Under the pieces are notes generated by a model that was not told the DNA's origin, searched no databases, and saw nothing but the letters and a program-made list of their open reading frames with translations. A program made the position numbers and the translations under genes. From SHZI01 sp964391025 (lineage in GTDB: Bacteria > Pseudomonadota > Gammaproteobacteria > Steroidobacterales > GCA-2729495), in contig CAYMKJ010000059.1 in the NCBI GenBank assembly GCA_964391025.1, positions 1 through 24,015 on the forward strand: a stretch of DNA of 24,015 bases, given 5' to 3'. The first letter of the stretch is position 1, and each line of letters starts with the position of its first letter. This document shows, piece by piece, positions 14,040-20,774 of the stretch.

Positions 14040-15761
14040 ATGGTGAACATCGGCGACATCGGGCGTTGGATCACCGAGAACGAGTCGCTCCTGAGTGGCA
14101 TGGCCGCGCTGATCGCGCTCGCGGGCGTGATCATCGCCACGCTCAGAAGGGGAATCCGGCGCTTGTCTGCGCGTAATCAGCAGACTCAGCCAGCCACCGC
14201 CCACCCCGAGCTGGTCCCGGCGACGAAATTCGTCGCGACCACCGAACCCGTTCTCGCCGTCCTGGCCTTCGACAATCTGTCGAGCGATCCCGAGATGCAG
14301 TTCTTCTCGGACGGCGTCAGCGAGGAGATCATTCAGCGGCTGTCACGCGGGGCGAAGCTCAACGTTATCGGCCGCATGTCCAGCTTCCAGTTTCGCGGCG
14401 AACGCAAGGCCGAGGCGGCGCAGAGCCTCCATTGCTCCCACGTACTCGACGGCTCCATCCGCCGCGCTGCGGGGCGTGTGCGCATCAGCGCGCATCTGGT
14501 CGAGGCGTCATCACGGAAGACGTTATGGTCGGACCGCTACGAGCGCGGCCTGGAGGACATCTTCGCGGTCCAGGATGAGATTTCCGACGACATCGCCAGG
14601 GCGCTCCATCAGGCGTTTTACAGCTTCTCGACCGGGGTGGTCGATCCGGCTGTCTATGACCTCTATCTGCGCGCCAGCCCGAAATCCTACGCGCCGGACG
14701 AGCTGCGTACTCACGTCGGCCTGTTGGAGGTCGTCACCCAGCGCGCGCCGAGTTTCGGGGAGGCCTGGGGCCGCCTCGCATACTTGCGTGCCTTCCTGCA
14801 CTTCTACCAGCCCTTCGCTGATCGTGCCGCGAGCACCGACCTCGTGGCGCGCGAGGCGGCCCGCGCCCTGGCGCTCGACCCGCAGAGCATCGATGCCATG
14901 ACGGCACAACTCTTTGTAATTCCGCCGTTCGGACGGTTTGTCGAGGGCGATGCAATCATGGAGCGCATACGACGGGCGCCCGGTTCCGGCGACGGACGCC
15001 GATACATCGGCTGGTACCTCCGAACGATGGGCCGGCTCCGCGAAAGTCTCGAAGAGACAGAGCGCGCATATCGCCTGGACCCGCTGGATCCGATGTCTGC
15101 GAATACTGTCGCGCTGGCAAGGATGGCCGCAGGACGCGTCGCGGAGGCGGTGCCTGTCTACGAGGACCTCGTGGCGCGGGTGCCCGACATGAGTTTCCCC
15201 GTTTCGAGCCTGCTGCGGGCCTATGCTTTCCAGCAAGACTGGGCGGGGGTCGACCGGTTGCTGGCGCTTGCAGCGAAGCGCCAGTTGCGTGAGTTTCAGG
15301 ACACCCTGCCGTTCATCCGCGCCAAGCGCGACCCGACGCCGGAGAACATCGGCGGTTGGCGGAGCGCCCTTGAAGCGCAGGTCAGCAAGGCGGGGTGCGT
15401 CGACGTCTCGCGTCTGGTGTATTCAGCACATCTGGGCCTCGTCGAGGAAGCTTACCGGGTGGCCGAGACCGCGCGCCTGGGGCCGGTTGGGACCAGCGAC
15501 GACATCATGGGCCCGGACGGCTACCGCACGTCGCTGTTGTTCCAGGCTGGAATGCCCGAATTGCGCAACGACCCGCGCTTCGCACGCCTGTGCGCGCGGC
15601 TGGGACTCGTCGAGTTCTGGATGGCGACGGGGAAATGGCCCGATTGCGCCGACGCAGTCCCCTACGATTTCAAGGTCGAGTGCGCAAAGGCGCAACACAT
15701 CCCGAAAGAAGATTTCACGCCGCCAGCTTTACCCCCGCGCGCCGAACCGCAAATAACATAA
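14040..15761 (+). CDS. Membrane-anchored TolB-like/TPR protein
   Basis: A 573-residue protein. One transmembrane helix (about 18-36) leads to a basic linker and then a TolB-like N-terminal domain: VLAVLAFDNLSSDPEMQFFS, DGVSEEIIQRLSRG, LDGSIRRAAGRVRISAHLVE, LWSDRYERGLEDIFAVQDEI (about 70-190). The rest is a helical repeat region of TPR type (RAPSFGEAWGRLAYL; LRESLEETERAYRLDPLDPM; AEAVPVYEDLVARVP). In many proteobacteria, rhizobia in particular, this module follows a class III cyclase or an OmpR-type DNA-binding domain; here a bare membrane anchor replaces the effector. It may be a scaffold or sensor. It is the only intact large plus-strand gene of the island. The start is preceded by no strong ribosome-binding site. 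Confidence 0.8.
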   Translation: MVNIGDIGRWITENESLLSGMAALIALAGVIIATLRRGIRRLSARNQQTQPATAHPELVPATKFVATTEPVLAVLAFDNLSSDPEMQFFSDGVSEEIIQRLSRGAKLNVIGRMSSFQFRGERKAEAAQSLHCSHVLDGSIRRAAGRVRISAHLVEASSRKTLWSDRYERGLEDIFAVQDEISDDIARALHQAFYSFSTGVVDPAVYDLYLRASPKSYAPDELRTHVGLLEVVTQRAPSFGEAWGRLAYLRAFLHFYQPFADRAASTDLVAREAARALALDPQSIDAMTAQLFVIPPFGRFVEGDAIMERIRRAPGSGDGRRYIGWYLRTMGRLRESLEETERAYRLDPLDPMSANTVALARMAAGRVAEAVPVYEDLVARVPDMSFPVSSLLRAYAFQQDWAGVDRLLALAAKRQLREFQDTLPFIRAKRDPTPENIGGWRSALEAQVSKAGCVDVSRLVYSAHLGLVEEAYRVAETARLGPVGTSDDIMGPDGYRTSLLFQAGMPELRNDPRFARLCARLGLVEFWMATGKWPDCADAVPYDFKVECAKAQHIPKEDFTPPALPPRAEPQIT

Positions 15762-15809
15762 TGCGCTTTACCAGTGGTGCGGAAAACGCCGGCTGATGGT
15801 CGACGGGTC

Positions 15810-16052
15810 TCAGCTCAACTCCAGCACGCCCTGGCGCGGTGGTCCGCGGGCCGGCAGCGGCGGCACCGTGGTGACTGATGGCTGCTGCTGCCGTTTCAGG
15901 TGCGAGAGAATCTTCGCGATCACCAGCGGGTCCTCGAGGCTGGCGATGACCCGCACCTGGCCCTCGCAGCTCTCGAAATCCAGCTTGAAGACCCGCTGCA
16001 GGCGCTGCGCCCAGGTCATCGCCCGGTGGCGCTCCGCCGGACTCTGGAGTGA
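15810..16052 (-). pseudogene. 3' remnant of an IS91-type transposase gene
   Basis: The minus-strand frame reads SPAERHRAMTWAQRLQRVFK, LDFESCEGQVRVIASLEDP, VIAKILSHLKRQ and ends in PPRQGVLELS-stop. This is the C-terminus of IS91-family (Y2, HUH-type) transposases, normally RRAMTWAQRLKRVFNID, C-xx-CGG, VRVIASIEDPxVIxxILxHL. In the family a CxxCGG pair stands where this copy has only SCEGQ, so the zinc pair is broken. Homology begins near 16052, and the catalytic HUH and double-Tyr regions are absent. The frame remains open farther upstream, but that part is the antisense of the hic operator and hicA. The stub testifies to past IS91 activity in the island. Confidence 0.65.
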
Positions 16053-16086
16053 CGCGTCTGTTGAGGCCAGGATGCGAATTCGTCGA

Positions 16087-16116
16087 TTGACATTCGGACA
16101 TATTTGTCCGAATCTG
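16087..16116 (+). promoter_or_regulatory. hicAB promoter and palindromic operator
   Basis: A perfect -35 hexamer TTGACA (16087-16092) runs into a 22-base palindrome at 16092-16113: arms ATTCGGACA and TGTCCGAAT around TATT. A weak -10 (GAATCT, 16110-16115) would sit 17 bases from the -35, placing the palindrome between the two boxes. HicB antitoxins with a C-terminal DNA-binding domain repress their own operon through such sites, so this is the likely autoregulatory operator. Confidence 0.65.
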
Positions 16117-16121
16117 CCGGT

Positions 16122-16343
16122 GTGCGAGGGAGTGAGTTTATCCGCCGGGTGCAGCGTCATGCCAAGAGCCGCGGCCTGCGCTTTGACTGGCGGCCGGATC
16201 TGGGCAAGGGCAGTCACGGCATCCTGATTCTCGGTGAGCGGCGAACCGTGGTCCGCAATTCCAAGGATGAGCTCAAGACCGGGACATTGCACGCGATGAT
16301 CAAGCAGCTTGGATTGTCGAGCGGAGATATTGAAAAGAGGTAG
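16122..16343 (+). CDS. hicA: HicA family toxin (mRNA interferase)
   Basis: The product is 73 residues from GTG 16122 and has the HicA double-stranded-RNA-binding-like fold: GSEFIRRVQRHAKSRGLRF, then the catalytic loop KGSHGILILGERRTVV with His32, then LKTGTLHAMIKQLGLSSGDI. HicA cleaves mRNA independently of ribosomes until it is bound by HicB. A TTG at 16104 in the same frame lies inside the palindromic operator and is unlikely to be transcribed, so I prefer GTG 16122. That start would be close to the transcript's 5' end and may be leaderless, consistent with low toxin output. hicB begins 2 bases after the TAG. Confidence 0.82.
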   Translation: MRGSEFIRRVQRHAKSRGLRFDWRPDLGKGSHGILILGERRTVVRNSKDELKTGTLHAMIKQLGLSSGDIEKR

Positions 16344-16345
16344 CC

Positions 16346-16774
16346 ATGTACGAATTCGTGTATCCAGCCAAGTTTGCGCGCGATCGAAAGGACGGTGGTT
16401 TCGTCGTGTCCTTTCGCGACCTACCGGAAGCCATCACCCAAGCGGATTCCCTGCTCCAGTGCTTCGACGCAGCCGCCGGCGCGCTCCAGGCCGCGATCAA
16501 GGGACGGATCATGGATGGCCTTGGGATTCCGGTGGCCACCCGGGCTAAGCGCGGCGAGCGCCTCGCTGCGGTTCCTGTACAGACGGCTCTCAAGGCTGCC
16601 TTGTACCTCGCTATGCGTGAGCGCGGCATCACGCGCGTCGAGCTTGCGAGACGCCTGCGCATCAACGAGAAAGAAGCACGCCGCATGCTCGACCCACACC
16701 ACGCCACCAAAGCCGAACGCCTGGAGCAGGCGCTGGGAGTCCTCGGCCGACATGTAGAGCTTCGTGTTGCGTAG
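16346..16774 (+). CDS. hicB: HicB family antitoxin with helix-turn-helix
   Basis: A 142-residue protein. The N-terminal half has the partial RNase-H-like HicB fold (YPAKFARDRKDGGFVVSFRD, LPEAITQADSLLQCFDAAAG, ALQAAIKGRIMDGLGIP). The C-terminal half (about 94-130: GITRVELARRLRINEKEARR, LDPHHATKAERLEQAL) is an Xre-like helix-turn-helix. The first part binds and blocks HicA; the second should bind the palindrome at 16092-16113. A good ribosome-binding site (AAGAGGTAG) overlaps the hicA stop, favouring antitoxin over toxin. The toxin-first order is the usual hicAB arrangement. Confidence 0.85.
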   Translation: MYEFVYPAKFARDRKDGGFVVSFRDLPEAITQADSLLQCFDAAAGALQAAIKGRIMDGLGIPVATRAKRGERLAAVPVQTALKAALYLAMRERGITRVELARRLRINEKEARRMLDPHHATKAERLEQALGVLGRHVELRVA

Positions 16775-16789
16775 CCATGCGGTCCTCAC

Positions 16790-16899
16790 TCACTTCTTCG
16801 CGCCATAAAGCTTGCAGGTCGTCTCTGCGCTCTCGATGACAACTTTGAGCGGCAGCTGGGCAGAGTAGGAGGACAAGCAGAGAACCCGGCCCACGCTGC
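16790..16899 (-). other. Short gap with an unidentified open 3' tail next to the island edge
   Basis: Between hicB and the right island repeat, the minus strand reads GRVLCLSSYSAQLPLKVVIE, SAETTCKLYGAKK-stop at 16790. It is in frame with an open frame that is antisense only by shadow (it passes out of frame through the sohB end). The residues look protein-like, but I cannot assign them and there is no start inside the island. It may be the remaining tail of a gene cut by the insertion. No terminator or promoter is evident here. Confidence 0.25.
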
Positions 16900-16954
16900 T
16901 CCGGCCAGACCAGCCTTCAGGGAAAGCGGCCGTCCCGGTCGCGCTGGGACACCC
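16900..16954. repeat. Island-flanking direct repeat, copy B (native sohB 3' end)
   Basis: This 55-base stretch includes the last codons and stop of sohB and 17 bases beyond it. It pairs with 11468-11521 at roughly 90% identity by eye. The start-to-start distance of the copies is 5432 bases. It is the presumed right junction of the island, and the side on which the target gene was kept intact. Confidence 0.75.
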
Positions 16955-17942
16955 AGGCGGCGGCTTCGTCGGCCCCGGAGCGGATGGCAGACAGCACGCG
17001 CTGCTGCAACGTGGGCCGGGCCCGGTAGCTGACCCGGTAAAGGTCGGCAGACTCGGCCGCCCGTTGCAGGTAGTCATCGCTGGTTTCGAGGGCGTCCACC
17101 AGATTCAATTCCAGAGCGCGGGAGCCGTACCAGTGCTCGCCCGTGGCCACCGCCTCGATGTCGAGGGCCGGCCGATGCGTCGTCACCACCTGCTTGAAGA
17201 GCGCATGCACTTCCTCGAGCTCTTCACGGAGCTTGGCCCGGTCGGCATCGGTGTTCTGGCCGAACATGGTGACCGTGCGCTTGTACCGTCCGGCGGTGAT
17301 CTGCTCGAAGTCGACCCCGCGGGCCTCCAGCAGCCGATGGAAGTTCGGCACCTGGGCAATCACGCCGATGGAACCGATGACGGCAAACGGCGCGGCGACG
17401 ATCCGGTTCGCGATACAGGCCATGAGATACCCACCGCTGGCGGCACCCTTGTCGACGATTGCCGTGAGCGGGATCTCCTTGTCCCGCAGCCGCTTCAGCT
17501 GGGACGCGGCCAGCCCGTGCTCGTGCACAGCACCGCCAAAGTTCTCCAGGCACAGCACGACTTCGTCCGTCTTGCTGGCCACGCCAAGAATTGCGCTGAC
17601 CTCCTCGCGAAGCGCCGGCACTGCGGTGGCCCGGATGTCGCCCTTGAAATCCAGCACATACACGCGGCGCCGTGCGGTTGTGCTATCGGCGTGCTCTTCA
17701 AGCTTCCGCTGCTTCTTCTCCTGCTTCAGCTCCTTCTTGCGGTCCGCCTTATTGAGTAAAGCGTGGCGCAGCTGCAGGCGCAGATCGCGGTACTTGTCGT
17801 TCAGTTTCTCCACCTTCAGTCCGCCGGCCGGCGATTCCTTGCGGGACAGGCCGACCGAGAACACCAGGATGGCAGCAACGGCGGCCACCACCGTGACTGC
17901 CTTGACCAGGAAGAGGCCGTAGTCGAGCAGGAACTGGAGCAT
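16917..17942 (-). CDS. sohB: SohB, inner-membrane S49 family serine protease
   Basis: A 341-residue protein close to the 349 of E. coli SohB. It has an N-terminal membrane helix (about 8-32), a charged Lys/Glu coiled segment (45-85), then the S49 domain: LDFKGDIRA, the oxyanion strand LCLENFGGAVHEHG, the nucleophile Ser169 in KGAASGGYLMA, and the general-base Lys221 in TAGRYKRTVTMFGQN. The GSIGVIAQVPNFHRLLEARG segment is characteristic of SohB rather than SppA. It is a periplasmic peptidase of the signal-peptide-peptidase type. The gene starts 11 bases after lipA's stop and is probably cotranscribed. Its 3' end carries the right island repeat. Confidence 0.95.
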   Translation of the reverse strand: MLQFLLDYGLFLVKAVTVVAAVAAILVFSVGLSRKESPAGGLKVEKLNDKYRDLRLQLRHALLNKADRKKELKQEKKQRKLEEHADSTTARRRVYVLDFKGDIRATAVPALREEVSAILGVASKTDEVVLCLENFGGAVHEHGLAASQLKRLRDKEIPLTAIVDKGAASGGYLMACIANRIVAAPFAVIGSIGVIAQVPNFHRLLEARGVDFEQITAGRYKRTVTMFGQNTDADRAKLREELEEVHALFKQVVTTHRPALDIEAVATGEHWYGSRALELNLVDALETSDDYLQRAAESADLYRVSYRARPTLQQRVLSAIRSGADEAAAWVSQRDRDGRFP

Positions 17943-17953
17943 CGCGGAGAGAC

Positions 17954-18976
17954 TTAGCCGGCCGCAAGGCCGACGTTGTTGCCCTCTAGCGCGCGTTCGG
18001 CGCGGTAGCTGGAGCGGACCAGGGGGCCAGCAACGACTTCCAGAAAGCCCTGGTCGAGACCCCGTCGCCGGAACGCCGCGAATTCGTCCGGGTGGATGAA
18101 CTGCCGGACGGGCAGGTGGTTTGCTGTGGGTCGCAGGTACTGCCCGAGGGTCAGCAGGTCGACGCCGGCCCCGCGGAGGTCAGCCATGGCCTGCGCCACC
18201 TCATCGCCACTCTCGCCGAGACCGAGCATGAGGCTGCTCTTGATCAGCACCTTGCGATTCATTCCCCTGGCTGTGGTCCCGGCGTGAGCGAGCACTTGCA
18301 GGGACTGGTCATACCCGGCGCGGGGATCGCGCACCTCCGGCGTCAGGCGGCGGACCGTTTCCAGGTTGTGGGCAAACACCGCCACGCCGGAGTTGATCAC
18401 GGTGGTGACAGCGGCCAGGTTCCCGGCAAAGTCCGGCGTGAGGGCTTCCACCGCAGTGCCTGGATTGCGGACCTTGATGGCGCGGACGCAGTCGGCGTAG
18501 TGCCCCGCCCCGCCATCCGCCAGGTCATCCCGGTCGACGGAGGTCAGGACGACATACTTCAGACCCATGATTTCCACGGAGCGGGCGGCATTGTCAGGCT
18601 CCCCGGCGTCCAGCCAGCCCCGCGGATTGCCGGTATCGACGGCACAGAAGCGGCAGGCCCGGGTGCACACGTGCCCCATGAGCATGATCGTGGCCGTGCC
18701 GGCGTTCCAGCACTCCCCGATGTTCGGGCACATGGACTCCTCGCACACCGTGGCGAGCCGGTGCTCGTGCACTGTCCGTTGTACGTCCGCGAATCGGCCG
18801 CCGGAGACCAGACGGACCCGCAGCCAGTCGGGCTTGCGGCCGATGTCTGCCTCAGGCCTGTCGGACTCGCTACTACTTCCGGAGCGTTGCTTGACCCCAT
18901 TGCGGATGGCCGTAAAGCCGGCGGTGGTGGTGTACTTCGCGCCGCTTTCGATGGGGATGCCCTTGAAGGTGCTCAT
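17954..18976 (-). CDS. lipA: Lipoyl synthase
   Basis: A 340-residue radical-SAM enzyme that inserts two sulfur atoms into protein-bound octanoyl groups to make lipoyl cofactors. Both iron-sulfur sites are present: the auxiliary cluster CEESMCPNIGEC (Cys78, 83, 89), whose sulfurs are consumed, and the radical-SAM CTRACRFC (Cys104, 108, 111). The SAM-binding and core strands (VVLTSVDRDDLADGGAGHY; VFAHNLETVRRLTP; KSSLMLGLGE) follow, and the C-terminal RSSY that caps the auxiliary cluster is intact. lipB, a common partner, is not next to it; sohB follows by 11 bases. A sigma-70-like promoter is visible upstream. Confidence 0.97.
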   Translation of the reverse strand: MSTFKGIPIESGAKYTTTAGFTAIRNGVKQRSGSSSESDRPEADIGRKPDWLRVRLVSGGRFADVQRTVHEHRLATVCEESMCPNIGECWNAGTATIMLMGHVCTRACRFCAVDTGNPRGWLDAGEPDNAARSVEIMGLKYVVLTSVDRDDLADGGAGHYADCVRAIKVRNPGTAVEALTPDFAGNLAAVTTVINSGVAVFAHNLETVRRLTPEVRDPRAGYDQSLQVLAHAGTTARGMNRKVLIKSSLMLGLGESGDEVAQAMADLRGAGVDLLTLGQYLRPTANHLPVRQFIHPDEFAAFRRRGLDQGFLEVVAGPLVRSSYRAERALEGNNVGLAAG

Positions 18977-19014
18977 AGGCTCAATCTTCGCACGGGCTGG
19001 GGGTGGCCCGTCAT

Positions 19015-19042
19015 GTAATAACTAAGTTCCGGTACCTTTCAA
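19015..19042 (-). promoter_or_regulatory. Putative sigma-70 promoter of lipA
   Basis: On the minus strand TTGAAA (19042-19037) and TATTAC (19020-19015) are separated by 16 bases, with 38 bases to the lipA ATG. Four of six -10 positions and five of six -35 positions match the consensus. The -35 box lies immediately after the upstream terminator's T-run. Confidence 0.5.
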
Positions 19043-19044
19043 AC

Positions 19045-19073
19045 AAAAAAAAGGCCCGGCGCAAGGCCGGGCC
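19045..19073 (-). terminator. Rho-independent terminator
   Basis: Read on the minus strand, GGCCCGGC-CTTGC-GCCGGGCC forms a perfect 8-bp GC stem and is followed by eight T's (19052-19045). It ends transcripts coming from the 65-residue gene and the hydrolase, and insulates lipA. Confidence 0.9.
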
Positions 19074-19121
19074 AATACAGGGGGAAGCAAGAAATCAATC
19101 CACCACGTTAGCGTCAGACAC

Positions 19122-19319
19122 CTAGTGAACTCGTGACCAGTTGAGGAGTTCCACCTCGTCCTCGTAGCGCTGGAAATTCTCGGCGAGCAACGCCTCGATC
19201 TCCTTTGGCTCCAGTACCTGGTCTGCAGCGTGGTTCAACTCCACCACACCACTGTATTCATCCGCGAATCCCGGTTCCTCCGAGCGCAGCAGGAAGCGGG
19301 TGTAGTACTTCGCGCGCAT
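19122..19319 (-). CDS. Small hypothetical protein (65 aa)
   Basis: From ATG 19319 the product is 65 residues, rich in Glu and Leu: MRAKYYTRFLLRSEEPGFAD, then a helical C-terminus (PKEIEALLAENFQRYEDEVE). The frame continues upstream to 19460, but that part is antisense-like and crosses the hydrolase gene's end, so I take the internal ATG. There is no membrane segment, signal or known motif; it is probably cytosolic and acidic. It lies 59 bases after the hydrolase stop and is followed by a strong terminator, which supports it as a real last gene of the unit. No clear Shine-Dalgarno is seen. Confidence 0.6.
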   Translation of the reverse strand: MRAKYYTRFLLRSEEPGFADEYSGVVELNHAADQVLEPKEIEALLAENFQRYEDEVELLNWSRVH

Positions 19320-19378
19320 GGTCTGAACGTTAGGGAAATGCTCCCCGGGGTTCTGTGAGCAATTCCACAGTATTGCGG

Positions 19379-20311
19379 TCAGGGGTAGTGGGTACCGGGG
19401 CCGCGCCACCAGCGCGCAATGGCTTCGCCGGTGGCGGCATTGACGAAGTAGCCATAGCACTTGTGGACGTTCAGCCCTTCAGCGCTGCGGAACGGGTTCA
19501 GCAGATCCGTGCGATCACTGATCCCGGCCACCAGACCGAGACGTTGCATCCCGGCGAAGTCCTTGGCGAACCGGTGTCCCAGGGCGGTCAGGCCGCCAAC
19601 CGCGGCCAGGTTGTGCCAGCGCCGGATGCCCCGGGGATAGCGCGCGGCACCGGTCGCGGCGCCCATCAACCGGCGCTGGATGTAGCGCGTGCCGAGTGGG
19701 CTACCGAGAGTCAGAAACAGATCGATCGGACCACCCTCGTCCTTCAGACTCCAGAGCGTGTCCCACGCGATGACTGAGCCGAAGCTGTGCGCCATCAGCA
19801 GAATGCGTTCTCCCGCCGCCCAGGACCGCTGCAGTTCGCTGCGCAGGATTTCCCGGATCCGGTCACCGACGCCGTCAGCGTTCCGAAAGTAGCGCTCGGA
19901 CTCCGCCATGTTGATTCGGGTGTCCTCGGCAGACAGCCAGCTGATCAGCCAGGGGCACCGGTCGCCGCAGAGGTGGGCGAGGTACTCGGTCCGGCTCCTT
20001 ATGCCGAACACTTCGCGGATGCTGTCCACGCCGGGCTTCGCTTCGGCGAGCAGCGCGGCGACCCCCGCCTCATCGAGCCGCACATCACGGTATTGAGCGT
20101 AAAACAAGTGCCCCCACAGTACGAGACGCAGGCATTCGGGAGCGGCAGCAAGCCCGGCAGCCGCGTCGGCATCCGCGCGCCGGACGCCCTCGAGCAGGCA
20201 GCGCCAGAGCAATTCGCGGTGGACCGCCGGCGGAGGCTTGGCACGAACACCAGGCACGTACAAAATGCGCGACACTGGCTGCGGTTCTGTGGCGGATGAC
20301 ATCGGTGGCAT
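19379..20311 (-). CDS. Alpha/beta-hydrolase-fold protein with Ser nucleophile
   Basis: A 310-residue protein from ATG 20311 (ATG 20302 is also possible). RILYVPGVRAKPPPAVHREL is an N-terminal strand with an oxyanion-type loop. The elbow ERILLMAHSFGSVIAWDTLW gives A-H-S-F-G, the usual lipase/esterase variant with Ser as nucleophile. DLFLTLGSPLGTRYIQRRL is the strand after it, and NVHKCYGYFVNAATGEAIARW is a likely catalytic-His region. I see no signal peptide. It resembles uncharacterised cytosolic hydrolases rather than a named lipase; the substrate is unknown. The gene is divergent from gloA with only 4 bases between start codons, so each promoter must lie within the other gene's 5' end. Confidence 0.72.
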   Translation of the reverse strand: MPPMSSATEPQPVSRILYVPGVRAKPPPAVHRELLWRCLLEGVRRADADAAAGLAAAPECLRLVLWGHLFYAQYRDVRLDEAGVAALLAEAKPGVDSIREVFGIRSRTEYLAHLCGDRCPWLISWLSAEDTRINMAESERYFRNADGVGDRIREILRSELQRSWAAGERILLMAHSFGSVIAWDTLWSLKDEGGPIDLFLTLGSPLGTRYIQRRLMGAATGAARYPRGIRRWHNLAAVGGLTALGHRFAKDFAGMQRLGLVAGISDRTDLLNPFRSAEGLNVHKCYGYFVNAATGEAIARWWRGPGTHYP

Positions 20312-20315
20312 TCTA

Positions 20316-20750
20316 ATGAAATACCTGCACACCATGGTTCGCGTGTCCAATCTGGATGCGTCGCTCGACTTCTACTGCACCCAGCTCGGCCTACGGGAAC
20401 TGAGGCGGAGCGAGAACGAGCGGGGCCGCTTCACACTGGTGTTTTTGGCCGCACCCGGCGACGCCACCCCCGGCAACGAAGGGGCCTGTGTCGAGCTGAC
20501 CTGGAACTGGGACCCCGAGGCCTATACGGTTGGCCGGAACTTCGGACACCTGGCCTACCAGGTTGACGACATCTACGCGCTATGCAGCCGTCTGAAGGAA
20601 GCCGGCGTGACGATCAACCGGCCGCCGCGCGATGGCTACATGGCCTTCGTCCGGTCGCCCGACGGGATTTCGATAGAACTGCTGCAGAAAGGCAAACCGC
20701 TGCCACCGCAGGATCCCTGGAGATCGCTGCCGAACATCGGCGCCTGGTAG
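20316..20750 (+). CDS. gloA: Lactoylglutathione lyase (glyoxalase I)
   Basis: A 144-residue protein that aligns by eye with E. coli GloA (MKYLHTMVRVSNLDASLDFY; ELTWNW; FGHLAYQVDD; SPDGISIELLQKG). The four metal ligands are all present: His5, Glu60, His78 and Glu121. The short loops match the nickel/cobalt-activated bacterial type rather than the zinc type. It converts the hemithioacetal of methylglyoxal and glutathione to S-lactoylglutathione in the cytosol. The start at ATG 20316 is fixed by the family's conserved MxxLHTMxRV opening, and GGTGG lies about 8 bases upstream. A longer frame upstream is a shadow of the divergent hydrolase. Confidence 0.95.
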   Translation: MKYLHTMVRVSNLDASLDFYCTQLGLRELRRSENERGRFTLVFLAAPGDATPGNEGACVELTWNWDPEAYTVGRNFGHLAYQVDDIYALCSRLKEAGVTINRPPRDGYMAFVRSPDGISIELLQKGKPLPPQDPWRSLPNIGAW

Positions 20751-20774
20751 GTTGGACGGCCTGACTCGCTGGTT

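Noticed and set aside
16053..16292. Upstream part of the minus-strand frame joined to the IS91 stub
   Set aside because: It is antisense to the hic operator and hicA, and does not continue the transposase pattern.
18092..19018. Plus-strand frame of 308 codons opposite lipA
   Set aside because: lipA has every conserved cysteine and motif; the opposite frame has none.
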